The translations under genes were made by a program, and so were the position numbers. Below the pieces are notes generated by a model, which saw only the letters and a program-made list of their open reading frames with translations, did not search any database and was not told where the DNA came from. From Phyllosticta citriasiana (lineage: Eukaryota; Ascomycota; Dothideomycetes; Botryosphaeriales; Phyllostictaceae), in assembly GCA_038021145.1 (NCBI GenBank), contig JBBPHT010000002.1, positions 2,418,001-2,482,000 of the forward strand: 64,000 nt of DNA, in the 5' to 3' direction. This document shows positions 44,795 through 57,055 of the stretch, piece after piece (positions within the stretch are counted from its first letter, which is position 1; each line of letters starts with the position of its first letter).

Positions 44795-44825
<31 letters not shown>

Positions 44826-47800
44826 AGACGATGATGATGATGGCGCCCCTGTCGCCGAATCGCCGCTGCAAAACAAGTCTAGCGCAAGCGCCAACAGCCT
44901 CCAGGTGCCACCTTTCCACTCAAAACCTTCATCCGACCGCGCCGCATCCACCTCCGCCGACCCTGCAAAGTCCTCAGAAGATGTGCGCAAGGAGCTCAAT
45001 GAGAAGAAGACGGCCGCCGAGGAAGCTGCGCGCCAGAGTTTTCATACTCTCTTCTACACACTGGAGACGGACCGGGATGCCATGCTGGAGCAGCAAAAGC
45101 TGGACGAGTTGGATCGTCAGGTGGAAACGGAAATGTCTGGTCAACCTGGCAGCAGCGCAAACAATGCCTCCCGGGGCGCACAGCAACAGGGTTCTTTGAG
45201 CAGCGCCAACTTGGGATCCTCGAGCTTGACGTTCAAGCACTTGATTTCGCGCATCGACGCAAAGCGCAACTTGGTCAGAGCGTCAGATGCGCAATTGCGC
45301 AGTCTCATGAGTGACGTGCGCAAGAACCGCAGCAAATGGGCGAGCGAAGACAAGGTCGGCCAGGAGGAGCTGTACGAGGCTGCTGAAAAGGTCCTCATGG
45401 AGCTCAAGGCCATGACCGAGCATGCTGCGCCCTTCCTGCAGCGCGTCAACAAGCGCGACGCACCCGACTACTACCAAGTCATCAAACAGCCCATGGACAT
45501 TGGAACCATGATCAAGAAGCTCAAGTCGCTGCAATACCGATCCAAGAAGGAATTCGTCGATGACCTCAACCTGATATGGTCTAACTGTCTAAAGTACAAC
45601 GCGGACCCTTCTCACTTTTTGCGCAAGAAGGCGCTCTACATGAAGAAAGAAACAGATAAGCTGGTTCCACTCATTCCTGAAATTGTCGTGCGAGATCGTG
45701 CCGAGGTAGAGGCAGAAGAGAGAAGGATGCAAAGCATTGATGCCGATTTGGAGGGTGTTGAGGAGAGTGATGACGGTATGTTTTAATGTTTTGATTACCG
45801 CTCTCCGCTAATGCACTGTAATAGAGGAACCAATCATGGCCTCGCGCGGACGCAAGGCTCCTAGTAAAGGGAACAAGGGGACATCTGCATCAAGGAAAGC
45901 ACCTTCGGCTGGTCCCGAAGGTACCCCTGGAGCAGAGACGAAGCCCCCGCCTGGATCCGCTACCAACCCACGCACCGAGTTCCTCCGCGCTGATTCTGAT
46001 ATTCCGACTGATCAAAACGGATTCCAAACTCCACCGCCCCCCGGAACACTGACACCAATAGGCCTTAACGGCGCCAGTGCTAGCCAGGCTGACGTCTCGG
46101 ACATTGATGCCGGAAGCTCGGTGGTTGGCGCGGCGCCGGCTGAGGACCCTGACCTGGACGATGCCGAGTTCAAGACGTGGAAACAAGTCACCAAAAAGGA
46201 CAGAGCCATGATTGCTGCTGAGCGGCATAGACTCTTTCGTAATGATCATCTCAACATCGAAGAGCCTGCTCTGCTCCGTACCAAAGCTGGGATGCGTCGC
46301 TGGTTGAAGCAGCACAAGGAGGCGCTCAACAATGGCCAATCCGACGATGACGTCGAGGCCAGTGACGGCAAGAATGGTGTTCCTCAGGCTTCGGGCGAAA
46401 CTTTGGCCGAAGGAATTGAGGGTGAAGAAGAAGAAAGACAAGTCCCCGACTACTACGACATCATGTCGACGATACCAGACCTGAATGAGCGTCTTAAGTG
46501 GGTTGAAGATTCCGAAGGCCAAGTGATCCAACAAGGAGAAGAGTTCATGCGAATGCTACCCAAGGGCTACTTTACTGCTCCTCATAGCAAGTTGACCAGT
46601 AGGATGGACGCAAACATGAGACAGATGCAGGACACTCGCAAGATTTGCTCAAAGATTGGCATTGTAAAGCAGATGCAGCTGCAGGGCCAGGTAAGCGCTT
46701 TAAGTCAAACTAACTCCCAGTGCTGACCTCGGCAGACTTACCAAAACCAATTCCAAAAATACGACCCACAACCCTTTGAGGAACAGGACATTGAGCCTGT
46801 CGTCGTCTCTGAAGAGGGCGCGGTCATGTCACAGTGGACTTGCAGGGCTGCCCTGCAGAGGAGCGTGGCCAAGATCTTCTACCACGCCGGCTTCGAAGAG
46901 TTCCAACCGTCAGCTCTAGAGTCGGTGACTGACATTGCAAGCAACTTCTTCACGCAAATTACCAGGACATTCAATGTCTACCGAGAGTCGCCCAAGGTCA
47001 GAGCTGAGCCGGTCCTGGTCGGTGATGGTCCCAAGTGGAAACCGCGGTTTACCAATGAGGAGACGATCCTTCACGCCCTTCGCCAGAATGGAGTCGATCT
47101 CGAGGCATTAGATGGGTATGTCAAGGAAGACGTTGAGCGGCTAGGAACACGCCTTGGTGTGATGCATGAGCGGATGAAGGCGCACTATTCAGAGCTCTTG
47201 GTAAGCCCATTCTCTCTCGTCTCGAACCATCCACTTACGTCCTATAGCGTCCCGCTCTCGACCCCAATGCTGGACCTGACGGCGCGGGTGCATTCAACGA
47301 CGGCAGTGAACAGTTTGTCAGTGGCGACTTTGCCGATGAGCTCGGCGAGGATTTCTTTGGATTCAAAGAGCTGGGCCTCGACAAAGATCTACCTACTTTT
47401 GCGGTGCCATTCCACTTGTTGCAAAACAGACTGCACTCCCTCCACCAGGCGCAAAACGCAAGGTATATTTTTCGACCCAGGATCCAATTCATCTTGCTAA
47501 CAACTCAACAGTGCCACATCTACGGTTGGCAAGCTCTGGGAGAATCCTGCACCATGGGAATCCGTTACTATTCAAACAATCCGCAACCAGATTGGTCTTG
47601 TCCAGCCCTTCTTTCTGGAAAAGCTGCGCGCAAACAACGACCAACAACTGGTCGAAGACGAAGATTTGCCTGCGAAGCAGCGCTTCCCCAAGCCACGTCT
47701 GCCACCCACAGGCAAAATTTCTTCGCCGAGAAAACGACCGCTTCGCGAGCAGCAACAAATGGCCAAGAAGAAGAGAAAGCTCGACGAAGCTGGCGGCCAT

Positions 47801-47959
47801 GGGGATGCTAATCACGTCCCGGTCAAAGCGCTCAAGACTCCCATCGGCAAAGTCAAGCTGGAGGCTCCGCAGAACAAGGACACGATCCCGGACCCCGAAA
47901 AGGAGGACAGTGGTGTCGTTGGCATGATGAGCCCGGAGAGTATTAACGGCGCGGGATGA
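44410..47959 (+). CDS. SPT7: SAGA complex bromodomain subunit Spt7
   Basis: Exons 44410-45775, 45825-46690, 46736-47200, 47248-47462 and 47512-47959 give 1119 aa; introns are 45-49 bp. ATG 44410 is the first in frame. An Asp-rich microsatellite tract (GDDDDDDDEDDDDDG) lies near residue 130-145. The bromodomain spans about 320-415 (HAAPFLQRVNKRDAPDYYQV, then IKQPMDIGTMIKKL and WSNCLKYNADPSHFLRKKA), with the acetyl-lysine Asn in KYNAD. The histone fold at about 776-850 (QWTCRAALQRSVAKIFYHAG, FQPSALESVTDIASNFF) pairs with Ada1 in SAGA. A basic tail follows. Bromodomain plus this histone fold is diagnostic of Spt7, a scaffold of the SAGA co-activator in the nucleus. Confidence 0.95.
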
Positions 47960-50402
47960 GCTTGTTCCTTACCCCACTTTCTGGCCTCAGCATGCCACTC
48001 ACTCAAGTTCTTGATCGCTGCTGGCTCCGACAAGGGTTCAGTCTTTAGAGAGACGAAAACTTCTTCGATACTGGTTTGGATGAACATTACTTTCAACTCA
48101 AAAAGAGTCTCAGAGACTAGGCTGTCCAGCCGCCGTTGATCTCCTATAATTAACACTCCGATATGGTAGAAGCAGCAAACAGCATTGTCGCTGCTCCGTC
48201 TGGCCAAGCAGTACGATTCACGTTTCTTTGACTGCATTTTTGGCCTTCATACCGGCAAACACTTGCCCAAACTACACTGATTTAATCCTGGCCACCATTT
48301 GCCAACTCCACTTCTACCAGGCGACGAATCAACTGGGCGACTGACGGGTGCTTCTCCCCTCAATATATGCAAAGCTTGTCAGCTTCATCAATCCATTTGG
48401 GCGGGCCTTTATCAACCCTCCAACCTAGAAAGACGAGCACGCTTGGATCAATCAACCAAGGCCGCAAATGTCATTGTCCACGGGCACCTTCTCGCCATCG
48501 CTTCGCCCACTCACTCCTCACCATCACTGTACATACAGCAGGCTCTGTGTTTTCGATTCATAGATCGGCCTTCATGATCATCTTCTCCTCCACCTTCCTC
48601 GACCCTCTACTGCCACCCTCCTCAGCCCCTCTCATCTCTCCGTTCATCATCATCATCATCGGGTGGTGGCGGTCGTGGGGTGGTGCCTCGGCCTTCTTTT
48701 CACTCGCCAGACAGTCATCTGCTTTCTTCGTGCAGGGGCTCGACCTGCCTTTTTTTACCCGGAATTCTTGGAATCCGGATTGCTTTTTGGCTTTGGCGTA
48801 GGTCATTTGAGCTTGGCTGCTTCCTTTTCCTCTTCTTCATGCGTGCGAGCTTGCGCGCGTCTGGGCGGATGACGTTGTTGGGAAATTAGCTTCTTTTTCT
48901 TCTTCTTCTTCTTCTTCTTCTTCTTTTTGGTTCTTTCGCCGGCGTTGCGTTGCGCTGCTTCCAGTTAGTCGTTTGCCGCTTTTACACTTTCTTGCTTGAT
49001 TACTCTTTAGTCCCCCTTTTTATTTTCTTCTTCCTCTTCTTCTTCGCCTTCATTAGATCGAGCAAGCAACAACAGATGAACGATGACGATGATGACGGAC
49101 CACGGACCACGGATAGCGACCGGAGTGGTGGTCGGAGGGCGGGATGGGCGATCGTGGGTGTGGTAGTGAGTTTGTGGGGATGGGCGAGAGCGTCTCAGCA
49201 GGTCAACGAGCAGTATGGTTGATAAGGAAAGGAGATGGAGAGGAGGAGGTAGGTAGTGGTGACGGTGGTGCTGCACAGAGGGAGGCAGGGAGAGTGAGAC
49301 GGAGAGCAGAGCAATGCGCGCCTCTGGTTCTACGCCTGACGCAAGCAAGCAAGCAAGCGCCAGCGCAGCGGCAGCAGCAGCAGCATCAGCACGTACGGTA
49401 GTCAGTTGTTGATTCGTTGAAGATACCCGCAATCGATGATGCATCATGGTTGTTGAATGGTTGAATTAATTGGATTGAATGAATGATACAAACTTGGCTT
49501 GAGACTTGACACATGCTTGACTCTCTTACTACTCTCGTCTCGTCTCTTCTCTTTGCTTGGTCCCTTCCGCTGCCTTTGCTCAAGTCGTGGAGCCGGGAGT
49601 GTTGAGGTTGTGGTTGTAGATGTTTCGTGGAGGGATGGAAGGTAGGAAGGAAGAAAGAAAGGAAGAAGGAATATTACGCTTTAAGTGAGACGAGGCGGGA
49701 TGGCGTTTACCATGTTAGTAGAAGGGGATACCTAGATGTGTAATATGGATTAGTTAGAGAGCGTGGAACACAAAACAGACTATTTTTCTCTTCTTCTTCT
49801 TCTTCTCCTTCTTCTTCTTCTTCTTCTTTTTTCCTTGGACCAGACTTGTGCTCATGATGATACCTATATTATAGTTCATCTCGTCTAAGCGGGGCGCGGG
49901 TACTGGTGGGCGGTTCTCATTCCTACCAGTTCCGTCTACACATCTAGATATCTATCTACCTACCTATCTACCTATCTATCTTTTCTATGTATTAAGTACT
50001 ATAAATACTGTATATCCTATATATAATCTAGAGGATAAGACCAAAGAACACCGAGAGAGGATGAAAAAGAGTAATAAAAGGAGAACCGCAGATGCTCGAG
50101 TACTCGACTGGCAGGGGAACAGTGCTTCCGGTGGATGACAGCAGTGCCTAGGAACGTTGGAAGCAACTGGCCAATCTTTTGCGCCAATGCATCAATAAAT
50201 GAATGGCCCGACCGCTCCGCTCTTGTGTCCACGGTTCGCTTGGAGAAAGGTACAGGGGATTTGTGATGGAAAGATCGAATGCAGCTGTTGGATGGTTGCT
50301 CCATGTTGCTTTATGCTCGAGTCTGGTCTACTACATATCTGTCCCCTTGCCCCCCTCCCCATCCCCTCCCCATCCCTTCCTCACCTCGCCCTCTCCACTT
50401 AC
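47960..50402. other. Longest gene-free region, microsatellite-rich
   Basis: 2.44 kb between converging SPT7 and RNase T2. Simple repeats: CTT tracts at about 48893-48927 and 49790-49830, CAT repeats near 48648-48660, AAGC repeats near 49343-49356 and CTAC/CTAT repeats near 49955-49981. No frame shows a domain. I see no tRNA or other RNA gene. Confidence 0.5.
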
Positions 50403-52142
50403 TCACTTACCCAGCCACGTAATCTCCAACTCCACGCTCCCGCCATCCGTCCAGACAGTCACCTTGGTCGTACCCTTAGGCACCTGATTCGCGTAAAACG
50501 TGGTGATGCCATCGAAGGCGAGTCTGCCGTCGACGGCGGTGAAGATGGTCGGGTCGTTGATGCCGGACCCGCACATCAGCTCGCTGTCCATGGTGATGGC
50601 GCAGTCGCCGCGGCTGCTGCGCAGTGTGAAGCCGCCGTCCACGCCGGCTGATGTCGCTGTGAAGGTGGCGCATGTACCTGAGGCGTACCATGTTCCGCCG
50701 CTGACTGCGGTGGTTGTTAGTAGGCGAGGATGGGTGTGGTGTGGGTGTGGGGGAGTGGTGGACGGGGAGGACGTGAACACGTACTGATACAGCCATTGGA
50801 GCCGCCGTCATGCTCAACATTCAAAAAGCCCTTGCCACTAAAACTCCCCGTGCTAGTCGGCAGCGCGGTCGTCGTCGTCGTCGCCGTCTTTGTGTGCCTG
50901 CCGGTTGTGGTAGGAGAGGGCCCGCCGCGCTTGGGCACGTAGCGGACCTTGCTGGGGCAGTTGGAGGAGCTGGACACGTCGATGGGCACGAACTGCCCGG
51001 CTTGCAGCGAGCCGCGCACTTCGAAGCCGTAGTATACTTGGTAGAAGGTCTTGCGGCCGCTGCCTTCGCAGAGTAGCGCTACGCCGGACCCGTGCTGGGC
51101 CTTTAGCGCTGCTTGGATCTCGGACGTGCTGTAGGTTGCGCTGGTCGAGGGCGTGATGCCGGCCGCGGCGAGCCACTGGCTTGTGTTAGTTGTGTTGGAT
51201 GGAATGGGAGGCGCTCGGGTGCAACTTACCTCGTACGTTGGACGCTCCTGGAACAGGGAGACGCTCCTGTTGAAGAAGTCGCGGACTTCTTGCCTGCTGC
51301 TCTGTATTAGCTCGCTTTCCAAGACTAACACCCTTGCAAGCAGTACCTTTGGTAATCGTCATAACAAGTAGGCTTCAGCGTGGACACGCATGTTCCGTGC
51401 TTTGCTATTCCCGAGATCAGTTTACCATGTACCCAGACGCTTAGTCCACATAGCTTACACCACTCGTGTTCCCAGAAGCTCTCATCCGACTCGGAGTTGC
51501 TCTTCCAATACGTTGACATGTACGAAACGAGCTCGGACTCGCCGAAGTGGTTCAGAATGGCCGTGATGTTGCGATACGCGCGCGCGTGATCGCAGTTGGA
51601 ATCGTACGAATGACCGTCACAGTGGTCCGGCCTATGGAAGCAGCTGTCAGACACCAAACTGACACGGATTCGACATGTCAGGATGTGAACTTACCAGAGA
51701 CCATGAATGGTCCACCTTCAGCTAGTTTAGTCTTCAGCAAGCCACGAGCTTTCCAGCAGAGCACCTACGAATCACTCCAGGCACGTTAGCATTCCGCTTT
51801 CCGCGGGCTTCGGACATGGACCACATACGACGGACCAACCACCGGATTCGTGTCCCAAAACGACGTGAGCAGGAACTGGCCGCCCGGGTAGTTGAAGCAG
51901 CACAGGTTCTCCACCACGCTGCTATTGTGGCAGCTCAACTGCGGGCTGGTGCACGCCTGCGCGGTGCCAGCGTGGACGGGCTCGGGGTTCCCCATCAAGA
52001 CCTGGGCGCCGCCGAGGGCGAGCTTGGAGAGGGAGCGGAGAGACGGCATCGAGGAAGCCATGTCGTCAAAGGCGGCCGAGACTCTAGGGAGGACGGCGTC
52101 TCTGGCCGCGGCCGTGACGGCATTGTGTACCTGGTCGAACAT
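50403..52142 (-). CDS. RNY1: Ribonuclease T2 (Rny1-like) with C-terminal beta domain
   Basis: Eight exons: 52142-51829, 51774-51769, 51715-51695, 51631-51459, 51404-51347, 51296-51230, 51175-50785 and 50704-50403, giving 443 aa. Exon 2 is 6 nt and exon 3 is 21 nt. Active-site blocks: CAS I SWTIHGLWPDHCDG and CAS II FWEHEWSKHGTC, each with its catalytic His; Cys residues typical of the family flank them. After a Thr-rich linker (TKTATTTTTALPTSTGSFSG) comes a beta-rich C-terminal domain as in yeast Rny1. A start at 52049 (MPSLRSLSKLALGGAQVLMG) would give a better signal peptide than 52142. The family cuts RNA to cyclic phosphates in vacuole or outside the cell. The acceptor of exon 6 may be 51296 or 51293. 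Confidence 0.92.
51769..51774 (-). other. RNY1: 6-nt micro-exon of the RNase T2 gene
   Basis: TGATTC on the minus strand. Upstream intron 51775-51828 starts GTATGT and ends GCTAACGTGCCTGGAG; downstream intron 51716-51768 starts GTAGGT and ends CTGAAG. Splicing it in gives GPS-D-S-WTIHGLW, the family sequence. Skipping it keeps the frame but drops two residues. Confidence 0.75.
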
Positions 52143-53050
52143 GACGGTGGCCGTGTTGCTGCGGAGCTGCTTGTTTGATAGCTACGGTGATCGTAGTCGT
52201 TGCGGGTCTAGTTCATCGAGTGACACGAGGAGGTGGAGTTGCGTAGCTGTAGCGAGAGGGGACCTGAGAGATAGGGAGGCAGGGCAAAGGATGGAATAGG
52301 TAGGTAGGTAGGTAGGTTGGTAGGTAGGTAGGAAGATAGGTAGGTCGAAAGCGGTCTGGCATGGCTAGGGATGGCGCTCGTGACGTCCGAGGCCAAATAT
52401 CTGCCAGCAGCCAATGGGGAAAGATGTGCGAGCAAGAGACGGGCACGAGGCTTTTGTTCACAAGATGAAAGGCCTGATGAGCTGCACTTGATGCCGTGTC
52501 GATGGAGCTGATGCAGGTCCCGGATACCTGCAGCCGATGAAGCTGTGATTGGCCAGAGCTCCCATACTACCACCCCTCCCTTGTCTATGCCTCCTGCAAA
52601 GCATCTGTTAATTTATTTGACATCAACGCTACCAAGGTTGGAAACAAGTCAAGAATGCTCCTCCGCCCTGTCTCCTTGCTGGCAATCTTCTCCAACACGA
52701 TGCCCCGGCAGCATCATCAAACTTGCCCCACAATCAAGAGAAACTCGGAGTCGTCTGTTGCTTTGCCATTGATTTCTTTTTACTTTCCACTTTCAACTCG
52801 TCCGCTGCTTGTTCCACCCTCCTTGAAAGTACAAGTCGATTATTTCACCCGACTCCTAATTGTGCCTGCATGCAAGCATCCATACACCCATCCATCTCCA
52901 ACAAGCGCGTTTTCATGTCGCAAAAGACCTCTCTATATGCGTGTTCCGATGTCGTTTTGCTAGTCCTCAAAACCATCAATGGCGCTACCCGTGCTTGCTT
53001 GCTTGATTCTTTCATGCATTGACGTTGGTCGCCGCAATGTCTTTGCAGCT
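52143..53050. other. Intergenic region with TAGG repeat
   Basis: Upstream of the RNase T2 gene and 3' of CCT7. TAGG tetranucleotide repeats at 52297-52344 lie about 155-200 bp upstream of the RNase T2 start. No coding signal is seen. Confidence 0.5.
52297..52344. repeat. TAGG microsatellite
   Basis: About eleven TAGG units with single interruptions (TTGG, AAGA). It lies in the presumed promoter or leader of the RNase T2 gene. Confidence 0.9.
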
Positions 53051-55035
53051 TTACCGCCTGGGCATGCCCCTGCCACGACCCCTGAGAGCCCGCTGTGCGG
53101 CGCCAGGAGGCAGACCGCGACCAGGCGCTTGCGGCTGGGCCGACTCTTGGTTCTCTGTTGCGGAGGGTCAGCATTTGATCTGAAAGACACATGTAGAAAG
53201 AGGGGCAGGTCGGCTGTGAAAAGGGACGTACTTATCGTCTCATCAACGCTCAGAATCATGCACGCAGCCTCAATGGCGGCCTGGATGGCATTCGACTTGA
53301 CAAGGCTAGGCTCCCAGACAAAGGCGTCGAGGTTGTTCGTGATGCCCTCGTTCTTGAAGTCGACGCCGGCCCACTTGTTGCCCTTGCGGTGCTCGACGCG
53401 CAGGCGGTTGAGAATGTCGGTGGCGTCGAAGCCCGCGTTGTCGCAGAGCTGGCGCGGAATCACCTCGAGCGCCTTGGCAAACGCCTTGATGATGCTCTGC
53501 TGCTTGTGCGGCACGTTCTTGTCAGCGAAGTTGTGCAGGTACGCCGACACCTCCATCTCGCACGCGCCGCCGCCAGCCACGATGGTCTGGTTCTTGATGG
53601 CCCGCTTGACAATCATGATGGCGTCGTGCAGCGACCGCTCCACTTCGGCAATGAACTGTTCAGCGCCACCGCGCAGGACGAGCGTGCAAGTTTTGGCGCC
53701 GGGGCAGCCTTCGAAGAAGTTGAAGCGCTCTCCTCCAATTTGTCGCTCCTCAAACTTGGCGCAGGTTCCGAGGTGTTCGTCGCGAATGTCGCTGCAGGTG
53801 GATTGGATAGAGGCGCCAGTGGCCTTGCAGACGCGCTCCATGTCGTCAGAGGAGACGCGGCCAGCGCAGAAAATGTCGCGGTCCGCAAAGTATCTGAGTC
53901 GTTAGAAAAGTCTACCAATTCGAGTGACCAACTTACTGTGTTGCCAAATCACCAATGGGCAGCTTGCTCAGCACCACCTTTGCGCCCGTCTTGTACAGCG
54001 CTTCCATCTTGTTGAAGATGATTTGCCACTCGGCGTCGACAATGGCCTGGTACTCAGAAACCTCTTCAACCCGAACCTCGGCATTGTCCTTTTCGGCCTT
54101 GAGTTCCAGCTCGACGTTCAAGCAGACAATCCTGGGGTCGGCAAATGACTTTGGTTGCTGCTCGAAACCGGCGTAGGAGAAGGTCTTCTTGAATGCCACG
54201 CCGTTGACGAAGAGCGAGTCTTGCAGCGCACCGCCGGTGATCTTCTTCATGCCAATCAGTCTCTCGTTGAGGTCGTCCTGGTCGAGGGACAAGACGGCGT
54301 CGACGACCACTGCCACGAGTAATTAGCTGGTGCGCGCGCAAGTACCTCCTTTCTGCCACTCACTCTTGGTGAAGAATTCCGAATTCCGGTGTATCAGCTT
54401 GCTGCTCATGGCCGTTGCAGCCAGCTTTTGCAGCGTCTCCCTCTGGTTACTCTCTCCAATGTCGACCGAAATCTCCTTGACCTTGTTGACGGCCATGGCG
54501 CATGCCCGCCTGAGTCCCTTGATAATGGTCTGGCTGCTGACGCCCTGCTCGACGTATTCCTTGACCTCCTTGAGAACTTCGCCGGCCAGAACCACCACAG
54601 ACGTTGTGCCGTCGCCGACCTCGGCGTCTTGCGAGCGAGCAATGTCGGTCAGAATGCGCGCGGCGGGGTGGACAATGTCCAGGAGCTGTGCGCCGTCAGT
54701 CGAATGTCCCCTTTGACTGTCGAGCTATTCCTGCGAGTTACAAACGTACCTTCATCACTGTTGCGCCATCGTTGGTGATTGTCTGCCTGCCATTCTCATC
54801 CACCAGCAGCAGGTCACCTCCGTAGGGTCCCAGGGTGCTCTTGATGGTCGACTGCACGGCCAAGCAGGCGTCAATGTTGGATATTATTTGACCCTTGCCT
54901 TGCGACTGATCCGTCCCTGTGATCCATCAAAAGTCGCTGTCAGTTGTTTGGTTCCCCGTGTCCCGAAATGTGCGTTGGCGGCGACGTACCCTCCCTAAGC
55001 ACGACAATCGTGGGTGTTTGGCCTCCAAAAGACAT
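53051..55035 (-). CDS. CCT7: Chaperonin CCT/TRiC subunit eta
   Basis: Exons 55035-54990, 54916-54750, 54685-54364, 54309-53937, 53893-53232 and 53154-53051 give 557 aa; the introns run from 43 to 77 bp. Group II chaperonin motifs: TLGPYGGDLLL, NDGATVMKLLDIVHPAARIL, GDGTTSVVVLAGE (nucleotide and catalytic Asp), and GGGACEMEVSAYL in the second equatorial half. MVVDAVLSLDQDD and the end DETIKNQESAQPQAPGRGLP, then Arg/Gly-rich RGRGRGMPRR, match eta subunits. The last intron uses the CGCAACAG acceptor at 53155; the earlier CAG would destroy the conserved tail. CCT folds actin, tubulin and WD proteins in the cytosol. Confidence 0.96.
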
Positions 55036-55601
55036 GGTTGCTCCGGGAGCTTTCGGCAAGGTATTGCGCGTGTAAAGGAGCCCGGACTGGAAGAGGGAAG
55101 AGGTTCTTGAGGGGTTGAGGTGGTGGAGCGGAGCTTCGAGGGGTAACTTGTGGGCGACGCTGAGCTTCGACGCGTTCTGTCGGCCAACGGCGCCCGCGAT
55201 TTTCTGGGCCGAGTGCAAACACTGCAAACTGCCCTTTCTTGGCGTCGTCATCCCATGTCGACCTCCCCAACGACAACCGACATTAAACAAAACATATGAG
55301 AGCAGCATTCATGTCTTGATTTTGTCTATTCCTCAAACGCGCCGGATTGGCTTTTGTCCACACCTCCTTAGCTATCGTACAAAACAGGCAAAACTCGCTT
55401 CTTGGTATCCTCCGCTCAACTTGAACTCACTAGTCCAGTGCAACGATCCACTGCTGGCCAACATATCTATACCCAAAGACCGTGAGAGGTGAGAAGTCTG
55501 AACAAGTGGACAAATAATTTCCTGTCGGGCTGGCCCGCCCACATCTGATCCTTGAGAACGCCGCTAAACTCCTGTACAAACAATGATGCTGCAAGCAATG
55601 C
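55036..55601. other. CCT7 upstream region
   Basis: 566 bp between the CCT7 start and the MTM1 stop on the same strand. No coding signal. It presumably holds the CCT7 promoter and the MTM1 3' end. Confidence 0.5.
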
Positions 55602-57055
55602 TCAGTGCCTCCTCTCGCCTCGTCGTTCGTTCACATCACCAGCCATCTTTTTCCCGACTTCGTAGGTTGAAATCATAATAGCACATGCAGGAGCCACCTT
55701 GAGACAGCGGGCTGCCCATCCCCGGAAGAGACCTGGAAGGCCTTGTTCCTTGAAAATGTGCCAAAGGAAGCGAGGCATGGACTGTTCCTCTGGATTCAGT
55801 GCTTGAGCTACTGCGGTTCCCTGGGCAGTTGCTTTTGATCCTCCGGCATGGCGGACCACCTGTTGCCTTGTCTTTCCGACGTCGAACGGCGTTGTGACAA
55901 ACGCAGCAACCGCTCCTGAGGACGCGCCGGCGACGAAGCTGTCAACCAGAGTTGCCGTGTGGTCTTCCTCGCTCCAGCTTTTGCTCCTGCTGCAGCTTCT
56001 GCCCCTCAACGCACCTGAGCCCAGTCTGTCGATCTCTCGACCTCGCCTCCGTTCGCGCTCGTCCGTAAGAATGTTGCGCCCTGTCTCGTAACCCCACCAG
56101 TATATGGCAGAAAAAGGAACGTCGCGCCACAGTGTTAGACCCAGGCCGCGCCACAGGCTCGTATAACCAGACTCCCGCACAAGATCCCGAACGCCATGGA
56201 GGGTATCTCTAAAATGGCTGCCTGTTGAATTTGCGTGGTTTGTGTGCGCGGCTTGCATCCGGGTGCGAAACATTTCGATAGGAGAAACTGCTATGGCAGC
56301 AAACACGCGCGCAGTGCTGCCGGCAATGAGTGGCGAGTACGAGTCGGAAAGGTGCCGCTTTATGGGCGATTTGTTGGAAGTGCGTAACCAGTCGTAGCCC
56401 GCAAAGTAAATGACATTGGCGGGGATTGTCATGACCAACGTGGGAGACAACCCTCTCCACAGCGTACGTGGGCCCTCATTGCGCGCTATCTTGCGCAGGC
56501 CGTCGAATGTCGAGTTGAACGTCTTGCGTTGCGTCTCCTCCACAGCACAGGACTTTGCGCTAGTGGGCACAGTGGTCGGGACGGTGGTTGGGCCTGCTAC
56601 ACAGTAGGTTGCATTATTCGTGACCCAAAAGACTTCACGACAGCAGGCCGTCACACCCAGATTTGGGGGTATATTGGAAAAGTGCGGTTGTGCGGGATTG
56701 AGAGAGGAAAGCACGGGGACAGGGCGAGGATGTGCCGTTTTCGCGGTTTTCGAGGCCGACGGAGGATGTGTTTGAGCTTGAAGACGAACGCGAACAACGT
56801 CGAGGGGTGTCACTGCGCTCCAGCATTAGCTACGAGTTCTCGAAGATGATGGCAGAGGGGCAAAGTACCTAAAAGAGAGGTCAAGACGCTGCCAGTGACG
56901 GCCGACAGCATCTTTTGTGTGAGAGAAATGTCTTCTGGGGGCTCATTCTCCTCGGCAGGCATGGTTGACGGGCGTTTGGCATCAGGATGGGGTGGTATTC
57001 TGTCGTGAGGTTGACCTGTGGCGGCGTTGGCCGCAGCGCCTGCGGTATCGGCCAT
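55602..57055 (-). CDS. MTM1: Mitochondrial carrier, Mtm1/SLC25A39 type
   Basis: Exons 57055-56869 and 56812-55602 (56-bp intron GTACTT...GCTAAT...GCAG) give 465 aa. Three carrier repeats are visible through their signatures: VTPLDVVRVRLQAQ, SPIEMFRTRMQAA and TTPFDVGKTRQQV, plus GPRTLWRGLSPTLVMTIPAN and SLWRGLGLTLWRDVPFSAIY. VIYFAGYDWLR and the long first matrix loop (about 100 residues, with Cys pairs NLGVTACCREVFW) are typical of Mtm1. In yeast Mtm1 affects manganese loading of Sod2; SLC25A39 imports glutathione. An acidic insert with Arg/Ser (RERRRGREIDRLG...SCSRSKSW) lengthens the loop before repeat 3. It diverges from the F-box gene. Confidence 0.93.
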
